Source: Pseudomonas sp. PICF141 (GTDB lineage Bacteria; Pseudomonadota; Gammaproteobacteria; Pseudomonadales; Pseudomonadaceae). From it: a stretch of 64,000 nt of DNA. The stretch spans positions 228,545 to 292,544 of the forward strand of contig NZ_MUNM01000040.1 in NCBI RefSeq assembly GCF_002286815.1, in the 5' to 3' direction. A program made the position numbers and the translations under genes. Below are positions 10,022 through 18,524 of this stretch, one piece after another (the first letter of the stretch is position 1; each line of letters opens with the position of its first letter). The notes beneath the pieces are model-generated. The model saw only the letters and a program-made list of their open reading frames with translations. It searched no databases and was not told the origin of the DNA.

Positions 10022-10027
10022 AGACGC

Positions 10028-10927
10028 TTAAAACTGCCCGAAGGGCACGAGACATTGCTTCGACGAGCGCACCAATTGATCGGTAAGTAGCCCTAACAGC
10101 TGACCCCCATTGCGCCAATGATGCCAGTACAGCGGCACATCGATCGGCTTATCTGGCAAAAGCTCCACCAATTGACCGCGCTCCAGCTGCTCGCGCACCT
10201 GCAGTTCAGGCACCAGGCCCCAGCCCAGCCCTGCTTCCGTGAGGCGAAGAAAGCCTTCGGACGATGGGCATAAATGGTGTTCGAAACCGCCGTCCACGCC
10301 GAGGGAAGCGAGGTAGCGATGCTGCAGAAAATCATCCGGGCCAAACACCAGGGCCGGGGTTTTGGCCAACTGGTCGGCGCGCACGCCTTCGGGAAAATGC
10401 CGGGCGATGAAGGCCGGGCTGGCTATCGCACGGTAGCGCATCGCCCCTAACAGCACGCTGCGCGCACCGGCCACCGGCCGCTCACTGGCGCAAAGACATC
10501 CCGCCACTTCACCTGCGCGCATGCGTTTGAGGCCCACGGTCTGGTCTTCGACCACCAGGTCGAGCAGCAAATGTTGTTCGGCACAAAAGTCCCCTACCGC
10601 CTCGGCCCACCAGGTGGCAAGGCTGTCGGCATTCAGTGCGATGCGCAGGCGTTCCGGCAGCCCTTCTTCATCCAGCGCCGGGACCAACGTTTGTAGATCC
10701 CGCTCGAGCAATCGCACCTGCTGCACATGGTTGAGCAATCGCCGGCCAATTTCCGTCGGCGCCGGGGGTGTGACCCGCACCAGCACCGGTTGGCCGACCC
10801 GGGCTTCCAGCAATTTGATCCGCTGGGAAATGGCCGATTGGGACAACCCCAACACCTGCGCGGCGCGTTCGAATCCGGCCTGCTCGATGACGGCGGCGAG
10901 CGCAGAAAGCAACTTGTAGTCGAACAT
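10028..10927 (-). CDS. argP: LysR-family regulator ArgP (IciA) of the arginine/lysine exporter
   Basis: A 299-residue LysR protein, the usual ArgP length. The N-terminus MFDYKLLSALAAVIEQAGFERAA, followed by LGLSQSAISQRIKLLEARVG and LVRVTPPAPTEIGRRLL, is diagnostic of ArgP/IciA. ArgP senses lysine and arginine and activates the LysE-family exporter argO. Here it is divergent from an ACT-domain gene (11024) and argO (11431), the arrangement also present in P. aeruginosa. The intergenic 96 bases should contain the ArgP operator. Confidence 0.93.
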   Translation of the reverse strand: MFDYKLLSALAAVIEQAGFERAAQVLGLSQSAISQRIKLLEARVGQPVLVRVTPPAPTEIGRRLLNHVQQVRLLERDLQTLVPALDEEGLPERLRIALNADSLATWWAEAVGDFCAEQHLLLDLVVEDQTVGLKRMRAGEVAGCLCASERPVAGARSVLLGAMRYRAIASPAFIARHFPEGVRADQLAKTPALVFGPDDFLQHRYLASLGVDGGFEHHLCPSSEGFLRLTEAGLGWGLVPELQVREQLERGQLVELLPDKPIDVPLYWHHWRNGGQLLGLLTDQLVRSSKQCLVPFGQF

Positions 10928-11023
10928 CAGTTTTCCTAATGAGCGATCAGGACTATTGGTTTTTCTTATACAACGTTCAACCGGAGAATGACCAGCAAGA
11001 ACTCTTGAACAAGGATCACCGAC

Positions 11024-11425
11024 ATGGCTGGCGAAACGTCATTGGCAACCCTGCTGCGCAGCATGAGCCCGCACCTCAACGACGGCGAGTATGTGTTCTG
11101 CACAGTGCGCAACGGCACGTTGCCCGCAGGCCTGGAGATTGTCGGCAGTTTTCGTGAACAGGAAGGCCTGACGGTGATTCTGCAACGTTCCCACGCCGAG
11201 AAGGCCGGTTTCAGCTTCGATTATGTCGCCGCCTGGATCACTTTGAACGTGCACTCGGCCCTGGAAGCCGTCGGCCTGACCGCCGCGTTCGCCACGGCAT
11301 TGGGCCAGGCCGGCATCAGTTGCAACGTAATCGCCGGGTACTACCACGACCATTTGTTCGTCGGCCAGGCCGATGCCGAACGTGCCCTGCAAGTACTGCA
11401 GGATCTGGCGTCCAACGCGGAGTAA
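11024..11425 (+). CDS. ACT-domain protein between argP and argO
   Basis: A 133-residue protein made of two ACT-like halves: an N-terminal part with LNDGEYVFCTVRNG (DUF2241-like) and a C-terminal ACT half with SALEAVGLTAAFATALGQAGISCNVIAGYYHDHLFV. ACT domains bind amino acids, often arginine, lysine or aromatic ones. It lies 5 bases before argO and is certainly in the same transcript, so a role as sensor or modulator of basic amino-acid export or metabolism is plausible but inferred. The ATG at 11024 is preceded by an AAGGATC-type site at a normal distance. Confidence 0.85.
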   Translation: MAGETSLATLLRSMSPHLNDGEYVFCTVRNGTLPAGLEIVGSFREQEGLTVILQRSHAEKAGFSFDYVAAWITLNVHSALEAVGLTAAFATALGQAGISCNVIAGYYHDHLFVGQADAERALQVLQDLASNAE

Positions 11426-11430
11426 AACCT

Positions 11431-12033
11431 ATGTGGCAAAGCTATGTGAACGGCTTGTTGGTGGCCGCCGGGCTGATCATGGCGATCGGCACCCAGAATG
11501 CATTCGTGTTAGCGCAAAGCCTTCGGCGTGAACATCACCTGCCGGTGGCGGCGCTCTGCGTCACCTGCGATGCGCTGCTGGTGGCCGCCGGAGTGTTCGG
11601 CCTGGCGACGGTGCTGGCGCAAAACCCGACCCTGCTGGCCATCGCCCGTTGGGGTGGCGCGGCGTTTCTATTGTGGTACGGCAGCCTGGCATTGCGCAGG
11701 GCCTGCTCGAAACAAAGCCTGCAACAGGGCGAAAACCAGACCGTGCGCTCGCTGCGGGCGGTGCTGCTCAGTGCGTTGGCGGTGACGTTGCTCAACCCGC
11801 ACGTTTATCTGGACACCGTGCTGCTGATCGGCTCCCTCGGCGCTCAACAAACCGAGCCCGGTGCCTATGTGGTGGGCGCGGCCAGTGCGTCATTATTGTG
11901 GTTTTTCACGTTGGCCCTTGGTGCGGCATGGCTGGCGCCGTGGCTGGCACGGCCGAGTACCTGGCGAATTCTCGACCTGTTGGTCGCCGTGATGATGTTC
12001 ACCGTAGCGTTCCAGCTGATCAGCGCCGGATGA
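11431..12033 (+). CDS. argO: LysE/ArgO-family amino-acid exporter
   Basis: A 200-residue inner-membrane protein with about six hydrophobic helices. It opens WQSYVNGLLVAAGLIMAIGTQNAFVLAQSLRR, where GxQNxFVLxQ is the LysE/ArgO signature, and has the conserved LNPHVYLDTVLLIG segment in the middle. The family exports arginine and/or lysine by a proton-coupled mechanism. It is co-transcribed with the ACT gene and divergent from argP. ATG at 11431 is preceded by GGAGTAAAACCT. argO is used in the sense of ArgP-linked LysE family member; the exact substrate preference is inferred. Confidence 0.92.
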   Translation: MWQSYVNGLLVAAGLIMAIGTQNAFVLAQSLRREHHLPVAALCVTCDALLVAAGVFGLATVLAQNPTLLAIARWGGAAFLLWYGSLALRRACSKQSLQQGENQTVRSLRAVLLSALAVTLLNPHVYLDTVLLIGSLGAQQTEPGAYVVGAASASLLWFFTLALGAAWLAPWLARPSTWRILDLLVAVMMFTVAFQLISAG

Positions 12034-12209
12034 TTTATTCCAAAAGGCTCTGGAACCTCTATTCCACACAGTTGTTGCGTGGTTATGCCGCACCCCCGGT
12101 GCTATGATCCGATCCCTGCGCCGCAAAGAGTACAAACTCCCCGGCGCATGTCTGGCCGCCCGTGATCGGCCTTGCGCCCACCGCAACTGACCTGATTAGG
12201 AGAATCATC

Positions 12210-12806
12210 ATGGCTTTCGAATTACCGCCGCTGCCTTACGCACACGATGCCCTGCAGCCGCACATTTCAGAGGAAACTCTGCAATATCACCACGACAAGC
12301 ACCACAACACCTACGTCGTGAACCTGAACAACCTGGTGCCAGGCACCGAGTTCGAAGGCAAGACCCTGGAAGAAATCGTCAAGACTTCCTCGGGCGGTAT
12401 CTTCAACAACGCCGCTCAGGTCTGGAACCACACTTTCTACTGGAACTGCCTGGCGCCAAACGCCGGCGGTCAACCCACCGGCGCGCTGGCTGATGCCATC
12501 AACGCAGCATTCGGTTCGTTCGACAAGTTCAAGGAAGAGTTCAGCAAAACCTCTATCGGCACCTTCGGTTCCGGTTGGGGCTGGCTGGTGAAAAAGGCTG
12601 ACGGTTCCCTGGCCCTGGCCAGCACCATCGGCGCCGGCAACCCGCTGACCAGCGGCGACACCCCGCTGCTGACTTGCGACGTCTGGGAACACGCTTACTA
12701 CATCGACTACCGCAACCTTCGTCCGAAGTACGTCGAAGCGTTCTGGAACCTGGTCAACTGGAAGTTCGTGGCTGAGCAGTTCGAAGGCAAAACCTTCACC
12801 GCTTAA
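12210..12806 (+). CDS. sodB: Iron superoxide dismutase
   Basis: A 198-residue cytoplasmic enzyme, close to the normal length, that dismutates superoxide to O2 and H2O2. The metal ligands are His27 ([11 protein letters not shown]), His74 (VWNHTFYW), Asp157 and His161 ([11 protein letters not shown]). Gln70 in NNAAQVWNH supports iron rather than manganese. The ATG at 12210 follows TAGGAGAATCATC. A strong hairpin terminator at 12824 ends the single-gene transcript. It stands immediately before bifA as in P. aeruginosa. Confidence 0.98.
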   Translation: MAFELPPLPYAHDALQPHISEETLQYHHDKHHNTYVVNLNNLVPGTEFEGKTLEEIVKTSSGGIFNNAAQVWNHTFYWNCLAPNAGGQPTGALADAINAAFGSFDKFKEEFSKTSIGTFGSGWGWLVKKADGSLALASTIGAGNPLTSGDTPLLTCDVWEHAYYIDYRNLRPKYVEAFWNLVNWKFVAEQFEGKTFTA

Positions 12807-12823
12807 GCTTCGCGCCCGTCAAG

Positions 12824-12849
12824 AAACCCGGCTTTTGCCGGGTTTTTTT
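12824..12849 (+). terminator. Rho-independent terminator of sodB
   Basis: Stem AAACCCGGC / GCCGGGTTT around a TTTT loop, followed by a run of Ts, 18 bases after the sodB stop codon. Confidence 0.93.
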
Positions 12850-12879
12850 GTGGGCTCGGGAAAGTGTGTCGAGCTGCCC

Positions 12880-12920
12880 TGTAGGAGCGAGGCTTGCCCG
12901 CGAAGAACGATAACGCAGTC
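12880..12920. repeat. Half of a REP-like element, family B
   Basis: Begins TGTAGGAGCGAGGCTTGCCC and continues CGCGAAGAACGATAACGC, matching the left arm of the full family B units at 51301 and 63844, but no right arm follows. It stops exactly where the degraded reading frame at 12920 ends. Confidence 0.8.
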
Positions 12921-13030
12921 TATGCCGGATCGACGTTATCCAGCGCCCGGCTTACCGCGAGCTCCACCAGCATGATGACCTGCTGAATCACAACCACGAG
13001 TGGCATTCGCCCTCTTGCCACCTCATCACA
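12920..13030 (-). pseudogene. Possible decayed 3' end of a DUF6124/DUF3077-like small gene
   Basis: The minus-strand frame ends RMPLVVVIQQVIMLVELAVSRALDNVDPA and stop. From memory, small Pseudomonas proteins of the DUF6124 type end with a very similar IQQ-x-x-MLxELAVxRALDN helix, but the upstream 70-100 residues expected of the family are not recognisable here. The frame stays open to 13210 without family resemblance and overlaps what should be the bifA leader. A REP half abuts the stop codon, which is where these repeats usually sit after real genes. This favours a relic rather than a live gene. Confidence 0.4.
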
Positions 13031-13250
13031 GCCGTCTAACATCAACACAAGGAAAAATTGTCTCGTTCCCCTCAAGTTGAGGGCCTCAACAACCGACACA
13101 GTGCTAATAGGGCAAATACTCCAAACAACAGCCTGTCCGCCAAGCTTTCGGCAAAATCCCTTGGGGTGGATTGTCCCTTTGACTGACATCACGGGATTGC
13201 CAATACTCATCGCAACCTGACGCTACCCGCACGGAACAAGGAATAACCCT

Positions 13251-15299
13251 TTGAAGCTGGAACTCAAGAACAGCTTGTCGGTGAAGTTGCTTCGGGTCGT
13301 GCTCCTGTCGGCATTGATCGTGGGCGTAGTCTTGAGCTGTGCGCAAATCGTTTTCGATGCCTATAAAACACGTCAAGCCGTAGCCAGCGATGCCCAGCGC
13401 ATCCTCGATATGTTCCGTGACCCTTCGACCCAGGCCGTCTACAGCCTGGACCGGGAAATGGGCATGCAGGTGATCGAAGGCCTGTTTCAGGATGACGCCG
13501 TGCGCATGGCCTCCATCGGCCACCCTCACGAAGCCATGCTCGCGCAAAAAACCCGTGAGCTGCAGCACTCCAACAGCCGCTGGCTGACCGATCTGATCCT
13601 GGGCAAGGAACGCACCTTCACCACCCAACTGGTGGGTCGCGGGCCCTACAGCGAGTATTACGGTGACCTGAGCATTACCCTCGACACCGCCACCTACGGC
13701 AAGGGCTTCATTGTCAGCTCGGTGATCATCTTCATCTCTGGCGTATTGCGAGCCATGGCCATGGCCCTGGTGCTGTACCTGGTCTATCACTGGTTACTGA
13801 CCAAACCGCTGTCACGGATTATCGAACACCTGACCGAAATCAACCCGGACCGGCCCAGCGCGCACAAGATTCCCCAGCTCAAGGGGCATGAAAAGAACGA
13901 GTTGGGTGTGTGGATCAACACCGCCAATCAGTTGCTCCAATCCATCGAACGCAACACCCACCTGCGCTACGAAGCGGAAAACAGCCTGTTGCGCATGGCC
14001 CAGTACGACTTCCTCACCGGTTTGCCGAACCGCCAGCAATTGCAGCAACAGCTGGACAAGATCCTCGTCGACGCCGGTAAATTACAGCGCCGGGTCGCGG
14101 TACTGTGTGTCGGGCTCGATGATTTCAAAGGCATCAACGAACAGTTCAGCTATCAGACCGGCGACCAGTTGCTATTGGCCCTGGCCGATCGTCTGCGGGC
14201 CCATAGCGGCCGCCTCGGCGCTCTCGCCCGCTTGGGTGGCGACCAGTTCGCCCTGGTCCAGGCCGACATCGAACAACCCTATGAAGCGGCCGAACTGGCC
14301 CAAAGCGTTCTTGATGATCTGGAAGCGGCATTCGCCCTCGATCATCAGGAAATCCGCCTGCGCGCCACCATCGGCATCACCTTGTTCCCCGAGGACGGCG
14401 ATAGCACCGAGAAGTTGCTGCAAAAAGCCGAGCAGACCATGACCCTGGCCAAGACCCGTTCGCGCAACCGCTATCAGTTCTATATCGCCAGCGTCGACAC
14501 CGAAATGCGGCGACGTCGCGAGCTGGAAAAAGACCTGCGCGATGCCTTGATCCGCGATCAGTTCTTCCTGGTCTACCAGCCGCAGATCAGCTACCGCGAT
14601 CATCGCGTGGTGGGCGTCGAGGCGTTGATTCGCTGGCAACATCCCGAGCACGGTCTGGTGCCGCCGGACCTGTTCATCCCGCTGGCCGAACAGAACGGCA
14701 CCATCATCGCCATCGGCGAATGGGTGCTGGATCAGGCCTGCAAACAATTGCGCGAATGGCACGATCAGGGTTTCGACCTGCGCATGGCGGTGAACCTGTC
14801 CACCGTGCAACTGCACCACGCCGAGTTGCCGCGGGTGGTCAATAATTTGCTGCAGATGTATCGCCTGCCACCGCGCAGCCTGGAGCTGGAAGTCACCGAA
14901 ACCGGCCTGATGGAAGACATCAGCACCGCCGCCCAGCACTTGCTGAGCCTGCGTCGCTCCGGCGCGCTGATCGCCATCGACGACTTCGGCACCGGTTATT
15001 CATCCCTGAGCTATCTGAAAAGCCTGCCGCTGGACAAGATCAAGATCGACAAGAGTTTCGTTCAGGACCTGCTCGATGATGACGACGATGCGACCATCGT
15101 TCGGGCGATCATCCAGCTGGGCAAAAGCCTGGGCATGCAAGTGATTGCCGAGGGTGTCGAAACCGCTGAGCAAGAGGCTTACATCATTTCCGAAGGTTGC
15201 CATGAAGGTCAGGGCTATCACTACAGCAAACCGCTGCCGGCCCGGGAATTGGGGGCCTATCTCAAGCAAGCCCAACGCAGTAACGCGGCTATCTTGTAG
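13251..15299 (+). CDS. bifA: c-di-GMP phosphodiesterase BifA (degenerate GGDEF + EAL)
   Basis: A 682-residue inner-membrane protein. There are two transmembrane helices (about 12-32 and 160-183) around a periplasmic sensor region, then a HAMP-like linker, a GGDEF-type domain whose active site reads LGGDQF (near 327), and an intact EAL domain (EALIRW at 457, ETE in EVTETGLM, DDFGTGYSS, KIDKSFV, EGVET). In P. aeruginosa and P. putida BifA lowers c-di-GMP, reducing biofilm and raising swarming; GGDQF is its known degenerate motif. The start is a TTG at 13251 with AAGGA ten bases upstream; no ATG gives the conserved MKLELKNSLSVKLLRVVLLS terminus. The gene follows sodB, as expected. Confidence 0.95.
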   Translation: MKLELKNSLSVKLLRVVLLSALIVGVVLSCAQIVFDAYKTRQAVASDAQRILDMFRDPSTQAVYSLDREMGMQVIEGLFQDDAVRMASIGHPHEAMLAQKTRELQHSNSRWLTDLILGKERTFTTQLVGRGPYSEYYGDLSITLDTATYGKGFIVSSVIIFISGVLRAMAMALVLYLVYHWLLTKPLSRIIEHLTEINPDRPSAHKIPQLKGHEKNELGVWINTANQLLQSIERNTHLRYEAENSLLRMAQYDFLTGLPNRQQLQQQLDKILVDAGKLQRRVAVLCVGLDDFKGINEQFSYQTGDQLLLALADRLRAHSGRLGALARLGGDQFALVQADIEQPYEAAELAQSVLDDLEAAFALDHQEIRLRATIGITLFPEDGDSTEKLLQKAEQTMTLAKTRSRNRYQFYIASVDTEMRRRRELEKDLRDALIRDQFFLVYQPQISYRDHRVVGVEALIRWQHPEHGLVPPDLFIPLAEQNGTIIAIGEWVLDQACKQLREWHDQGFDLRMAVNLSTVQLHHAELPRVVNNLLQMYRLPPRSLELEVTETGLMEDISTAAQHLLSLRRSGALIAIDDFGTGYSSLSYLKSLPLDKIKIDKSFVQDLLDDDDDATIVRAIIQLGKSLGMQVIAEGVETAEQEAYIISEGCHEGQGYHYSKPLPARELGAYLKQAQRSNAAIL

Positions 15300-15308
15300 A
15301 AGATAAAA

Positions 15309-15404
15309 AGATCGCAGCCTCGTTTCACTCGACAGCTCCTACACAGCTCCTGCATGAACTGCGTTCCCCTGTAGGAGCTGTCGAGTGAAACGAGGCTGCG
15401 ATCT
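15309..15404. repeat. REP-like inverted repeat, family C
   Basis: A perfect 35-bp arm, AGATCGCAGCCTCGTTTCAC and onward to TCCTACA, is mirrored at the other end with a central loop of about 26 bases. It lies just past the bifA stop and may also act as a terminator-like hairpin. An imperfect relative is at 38239. Confidence 0.9.
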
Positions 15405-15463
15405 CTTGATCCACGACACAACTCCCGCCTGAATAAGAAATATTTACAAGCACAACCCTTTAC

Positions 15464-15490
15464 ACATAATGCGAAAGATTTGCATTATGT
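15464..15490. promoter_or_regulatory. Perfect 9-bp palindromic arms upstream of the imelysin operon
   Basis: ACATAATGC (15464-15472) and GCATTATGT (15482-15490) are exact reverse complements separated by 9 bases, 56 bases before the imelysin start. The CATAAT/ATTATG hexamers resemble Fur half-sites but the spacing is wider than in the classic 19-bp box, so it is either an extended Fur array or another operator. The downstream genes are of iron-related families. Confidence 0.5.
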
Positions 15491-15545
15491 CGCAGTTTTG
15501 CGCGCCCCCCGCGCGTCCATCAATCACCGAAGCAGGATGTTCGCC

Positions 15546-16889
15546 ATGATTCGTATGCCTCTGGCTACCGCCAGTCTGCTGGCCATCGCTATTTCCCTCG
15601 CCGGTTGCGGCGAAGGCAAAGACAAGGCTGCCGCTCCACAAGCGCCGACCCCGGCCGCCAGCACCGCTGCCCCGGCTGCGCCTGCTGCTACCGGTAAAGT
15701 CGATGAAGCCGCCGCCAAGGCTGTGGTCGCGCACTACGCCGACATCGTCTTCGCCGTTTACAGCGATGCCGAATCCACCGCGAAAACCCTGCAAACCGCC
15801 GTCGACGCGTTCCTGGCCAAGCCGAACGCCGATACGCTGAAAGCCGCCAAGGCTGCCTGGGTCGCGGCCCGCGTGCCTTACCTGCAGAGCGAAGTGTTCC
15901 GCTTCGGCAACACCATCATCGACGACTGGGAAGGTCAGGTGAACGCCTGGCCACTGGACGAAGGCCTGATCGACTACGTCGACAAATCCTACGAGCACGC
16001 ACTGGGTAACCCGGGCGCCACCGCCAACATCATCGCCAACACCAGCGTTCAGGTCGGCGAAGACAAGGTCGACGTAAAAGACATCACCCCGGAAAAACTC
16101 GCCAGCCTGAACGAGCTGGGCGGTTCCGAGGCCAACGTCGCCACTGGCTACCACGCCATCGAATTCCTGCTCTGGGGCCAGGATCTGAACGGCACCGGCC
16201 CTGGTGCTGGCAACCGTCCTGCTTCCGACTTCCTGGAAGGCAAAGGCGCTACCGGCGGTCACAACGATCGTCGTCGCGCATACCTGAAATCCGTGACCCA
16301 ATTGCTGGTCAACGACCTGGAGGAAATGGTCGGTAACTGGAAGCCGAACGTGGCCGACAACTACCGCGCCACGCTGGAAGCGGAACCGGCTGAAACCGGC
16401 CTGCGCAAAATGCTGTTCGGCATGGGCAGCCTGTCGCTGGGCGAACTGGCGGGCGAGCGCATGAAAGTTTCCCTGGAAGCCAACTCTCCGGAAGACGAAC
16501 ACGACTGCTTCAGCGACAACACCCACAACTCGCAGTTCTACGACGCCAAAGGCATACGTAACGTGTACCTGGGCGAATACACCCGCGTCGATGGCAGCAA
16601 AATGACCGGTGCGAGCCTGTCGTCTCTGGTCGCCAAAGCCGACCCGGCGGCCGACACCGCACTGAAAGCCGACCTGGCTGCGACCGAAGCCAAGATGCAG
16701 GTCATCGTCGATCACGCCAACAAGGGTGAGCACTACGACCAACTGATCGCTGCCGGCAACACTGCCGGTAACCAGATCGTTCGCGACGCCATCGCCTCGC
16801 TGGTCAAGCAGACCGGTTCGATCGAAGCGGCTGCCGGCAAACTGGGCATCAGCGACCTGAACCCGGACAACGCCGATCACGAGTTCTGA
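15546..16889 (+). CDS. icmP: Imelysin-family lipoprotein (IcmP / iron-regulated protein A type)
   Basis: A 447-residue lipoprotein: the signal ends in a lipobox LAGC with Cys21, followed by a low-complexity Ala/Pro linker (residues 27-48) and a helical imelysin (peptidase M75-like) domain. The GxHxxE motif is intact in TGYHAIEFLLWGQD. In P. aeruginosa the equivalent protein is IcmP (PA4370 as I recall), described as an insulin-cleaving metalloproteinase and linked to iron; imelysins also serve as periplasmic iron-binding proteins (EfeO type). The start at 15546 gives a correct lipoprotein signal with AGGA upstream; longer frames do not. It heads a cluster with a di-haem protein, a second imelysin and a DUF1513 protein. 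Confidence 0.92.
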   Translation: MIRMPLATASLLAIAISLAGCGEGKDKAAAPQAPTPAASTAAPAAPAATGKVDEAAAKAVVAHYADIVFAVYSDAESTAKTLQTAVDAFLAKPNADTLKAAKAAWVAARVPYLQSEVFRFGNTIIDDWEGQVNAWPLDEGLIDYVDKSYEHALGNPGATANIIANTSVQVGEDKVDVKDITPEKLASLNELGGSEANVATGYHAIEFLLWGQDLNGTGPGAGNRPASDFLEGKGATGGHNDRRRAYLKSVTQLLVNDLEEMVGNWKPNVADNYRATLEAEPAETGLRKMLFGMGSLSLGELAGERMKVSLEANSPEDEHDCFSDNTHNSQFYDAKGIRNVYLGEYTRVDGSKMTGASLSSLVAKADPAADTALKADLAATEAKMQVIVDHANKGEHYDQLIAAGNTAGNQIVRDAIASLVKQTGSIEAAAGKLGISDLNPDNADHEF

Positions 16890-16928
16890 TCAACGCTGGC
16901 TGAGTACAAAGGCGACCTTCGGGTCGCC

Positions 16929-16959
16929 GATCATTCCCACGCTCTGCGTGGGAACGATC
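16929..16959. repeat. Minimal family A palindrome (31 bp)
   Basis: GATCATTCCCACGCTC and its near reverse complement GTGGGAACGATC with a 3-base loop: only the terminal arm of the family A element. It lies between the first imelysin and the di-haem gene. Confidence 0.8.
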
Positions 16960-17070
16960 AGTCAGGTATTGCGCTCCTACAAATTGAAGCAAACGATAAT
17001 TCCTCTTATTCAATCTCCCCTGCCCTGTTAGACTTTGCGCCCTTGTTTTGCTCGTCTTGCAGGATGTCCG

Positions 17071-18498
17071 ATGCCCTCGCTGCCTCTTCGCTTGTCTGCA
17101 CTGTTACTGGCCCTGGGCCTGAGTGCCTGCGATGACACCCCGCGTTTCACCCAGGCCGAACCCGGTGAAGCTCGCTCCGGCGGCAGTGCAACGGTACGCA
17201 AGACCGATCAGAACGCATTCTCCCTGCCTTCCGCCAATCTGCCGCCGTCACGACGCGTGGATTTCAGCGTTGGCAACAGTTTCTTTCGCAGCCCTTGGGT
17301 GATCGCGCCGTCGACCACCACCGCCCGCGATGGCCTTGGCCCGTTGTTCAATACCAACGCCTGCCAGAACTGCCACATCAAGGACGGACGCGGTCACCCG
17401 CCAGCACCCGATGCGCCGAACGCAGTGTCGATGCTGGTACGCCTGTCGATTCCCGATGATCCGGCCTACGCCAAGGTCATCGAACGACTGGGCGTGGTGC
17501 CAGAGCCGGTCTACGGTGGCCAGTTCCAGGACATGTCGGTGCCCGGCGTCGTCCCGGAAGGCAAGGTGCGCGTCGATTACACAGCAGTCCCGGTGCGTTT
17601 CAAGGACGGCAGCGAAATCGAGTTGCGCAAGCCGACCCTGCAGATCACTCAACTCGGCTACGGCCCGATGCACCCCGATACGCGTTTCTCGGCGCGCATC
17701 GCCCCGCCGATGATTGGCCTGGGCTTGCTCGAGGCGATCCCCGACGAGGCCATCCTGGCCAACGCCGAGGCTCAGGCCCGGGAGAAAAACGGCATCGCCG
17801 GACGACCGAACCGGGTCTGGGACGACGCGCTGCAGAAAACCGTCCTCGGGCGATTTGGCTGGAAGGCCGGGCAACCGAACCTCAATCAACAGAACGTTCA
17901 CGCGTTTTCTGGTGATATGGGCCTCACGACCAGCCTGAGCCCCGTTGATGACTGCACCGACGCGCAAATCGCTTGCAAGCAGGCGCCCAACGGCAATGGC
18001 CCGGATGGCGAGCCGGAAGTCAGCGATAACATTCTGCGTCTGGTGCTGTTTTACAGCCGTAACCTCGCGGTGCCGGCCCGTCGCGATGTCGGCACGCCAC
18101 AAGTGCTGGCCGGCAAGAATCTGTTTTTCCAGGCGGGATGTCAGTCCTGCCACACCCCGAAATACACCACCGCCGCCAACGCCGCGGAACCTGAACTGGC
18201 CAATCAAGTGATTCGCCCTTACAGCGACCTGCTGCTGCATGACATGGGCGACGGACTGGCCGACAACCGTACTGAGTTCCAGGCCAGCGGCCGCGACTGG
18301 CGCACCCCGCCGTTGTGGGGCATCGGCCTGACTCAGACGGTCAACGGCCACACCCGGTTCTTGCATGACGGCCGCGCCCGTAACTTGCTCGAAGCCGTGC
18401 TCTGGCATGGCGGCGAGGCACAGGCGGCGCAGCAACAGGTTTTGTCTTTCAATGCCGAGCAGCGCGCGGCGTTGCTGGCCTTTTTGAATTCTCTTTAA
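17071..18498 (+). CDS. Di-haem cytochrome c lipoprotein (DUF1111, putative peroxidase/oxidoreductase)
   Basis: A 475-residue predicted lipoprotein (signal ending LSAC, Cys20) with two CxxCH haem-c motifs, CQNCH in the N-terminal third and CQSCH in the C-terminal third. This is the DUF1111 / di-haem oxidoreductase family that accompanies imelysins in iron-related clusters. The start MPSLPLRLSALLLALGLSAC with an AGGATG site is chosen over an upstream frame that has no signal. It probably handles iron redox chemistry or electron transfer in the periplasm together with the flanking imelysins; the reaction is inferred. The next gene starts 26 bases later. Confidence 0.9.
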   Translation: MPSLPLRLSALLLALGLSACDDTPRFTQAEPGEARSGGSATVRKTDQNAFSLPSANLPPSRRVDFSVGNSFFRSPWVIAPSTTTARDGLGPLFNTNACQNCHIKDGRGHPPAPDAPNAVSMLVRLSIPDDPAYAKVIERLGVVPEPVYGGQFQDMSVPGVVPEGKVRVDYTAVPVRFKDGSEIELRKPTLQITQLGYGPMHPDTRFSARIAPPMIGLGLLEAIPDEAILANAEAQAREKNGIAGRPNRVWDDALQKTVLGRFGWKAGQPNLNQQNVHAFSGDMGLTTSLSPVDDCTDAQIACKQAPNGNGPDGEPEVSDNILRLVLFYSRNLAVPARRDVGTPQVLAGKNLFFQAGCQSCHTPKYTTAANAAEPELANQVIRPYSDLLLHDMGDGLADNRTEFQASGRDWRTPPLWGIGLTQTVNGHTRFLHDGRARNLLEAVLWHGGEAQAAQQQVLSFNAEQRAALLAFLNSL

Positions 18499-18524
18499 TA
18501 CGTTTTCTTCAGCGGGAGCCCGAC

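Noticed and set aside
12920..13210. Full 96-codon minus-strand frame as an intact gene
   Set aside because: Only its last 30 residues or so resemble a family; the N-terminal two thirds have no structure typical of the family and occupy the bifA leader. Reported as a possible relic instead.
15444..16880. Long minus-strand frame (478 codons) over the first imelysin gene
   Set aside because: It mirrors the codon pattern of a GC-rich plus-strand gene, has a Val/Gly/Gln-rich composition, no ribosome site and no recognisable domain. The plus strand encodes a clear lipoprotein.
16999..17017. Possible Fur box GATAATTCCTCTTATTC upstream of the di-haem gene
   Set aside because: Only the first half matches the consensus (about half of 19 positions), no better than expected for an AT-rich leader.
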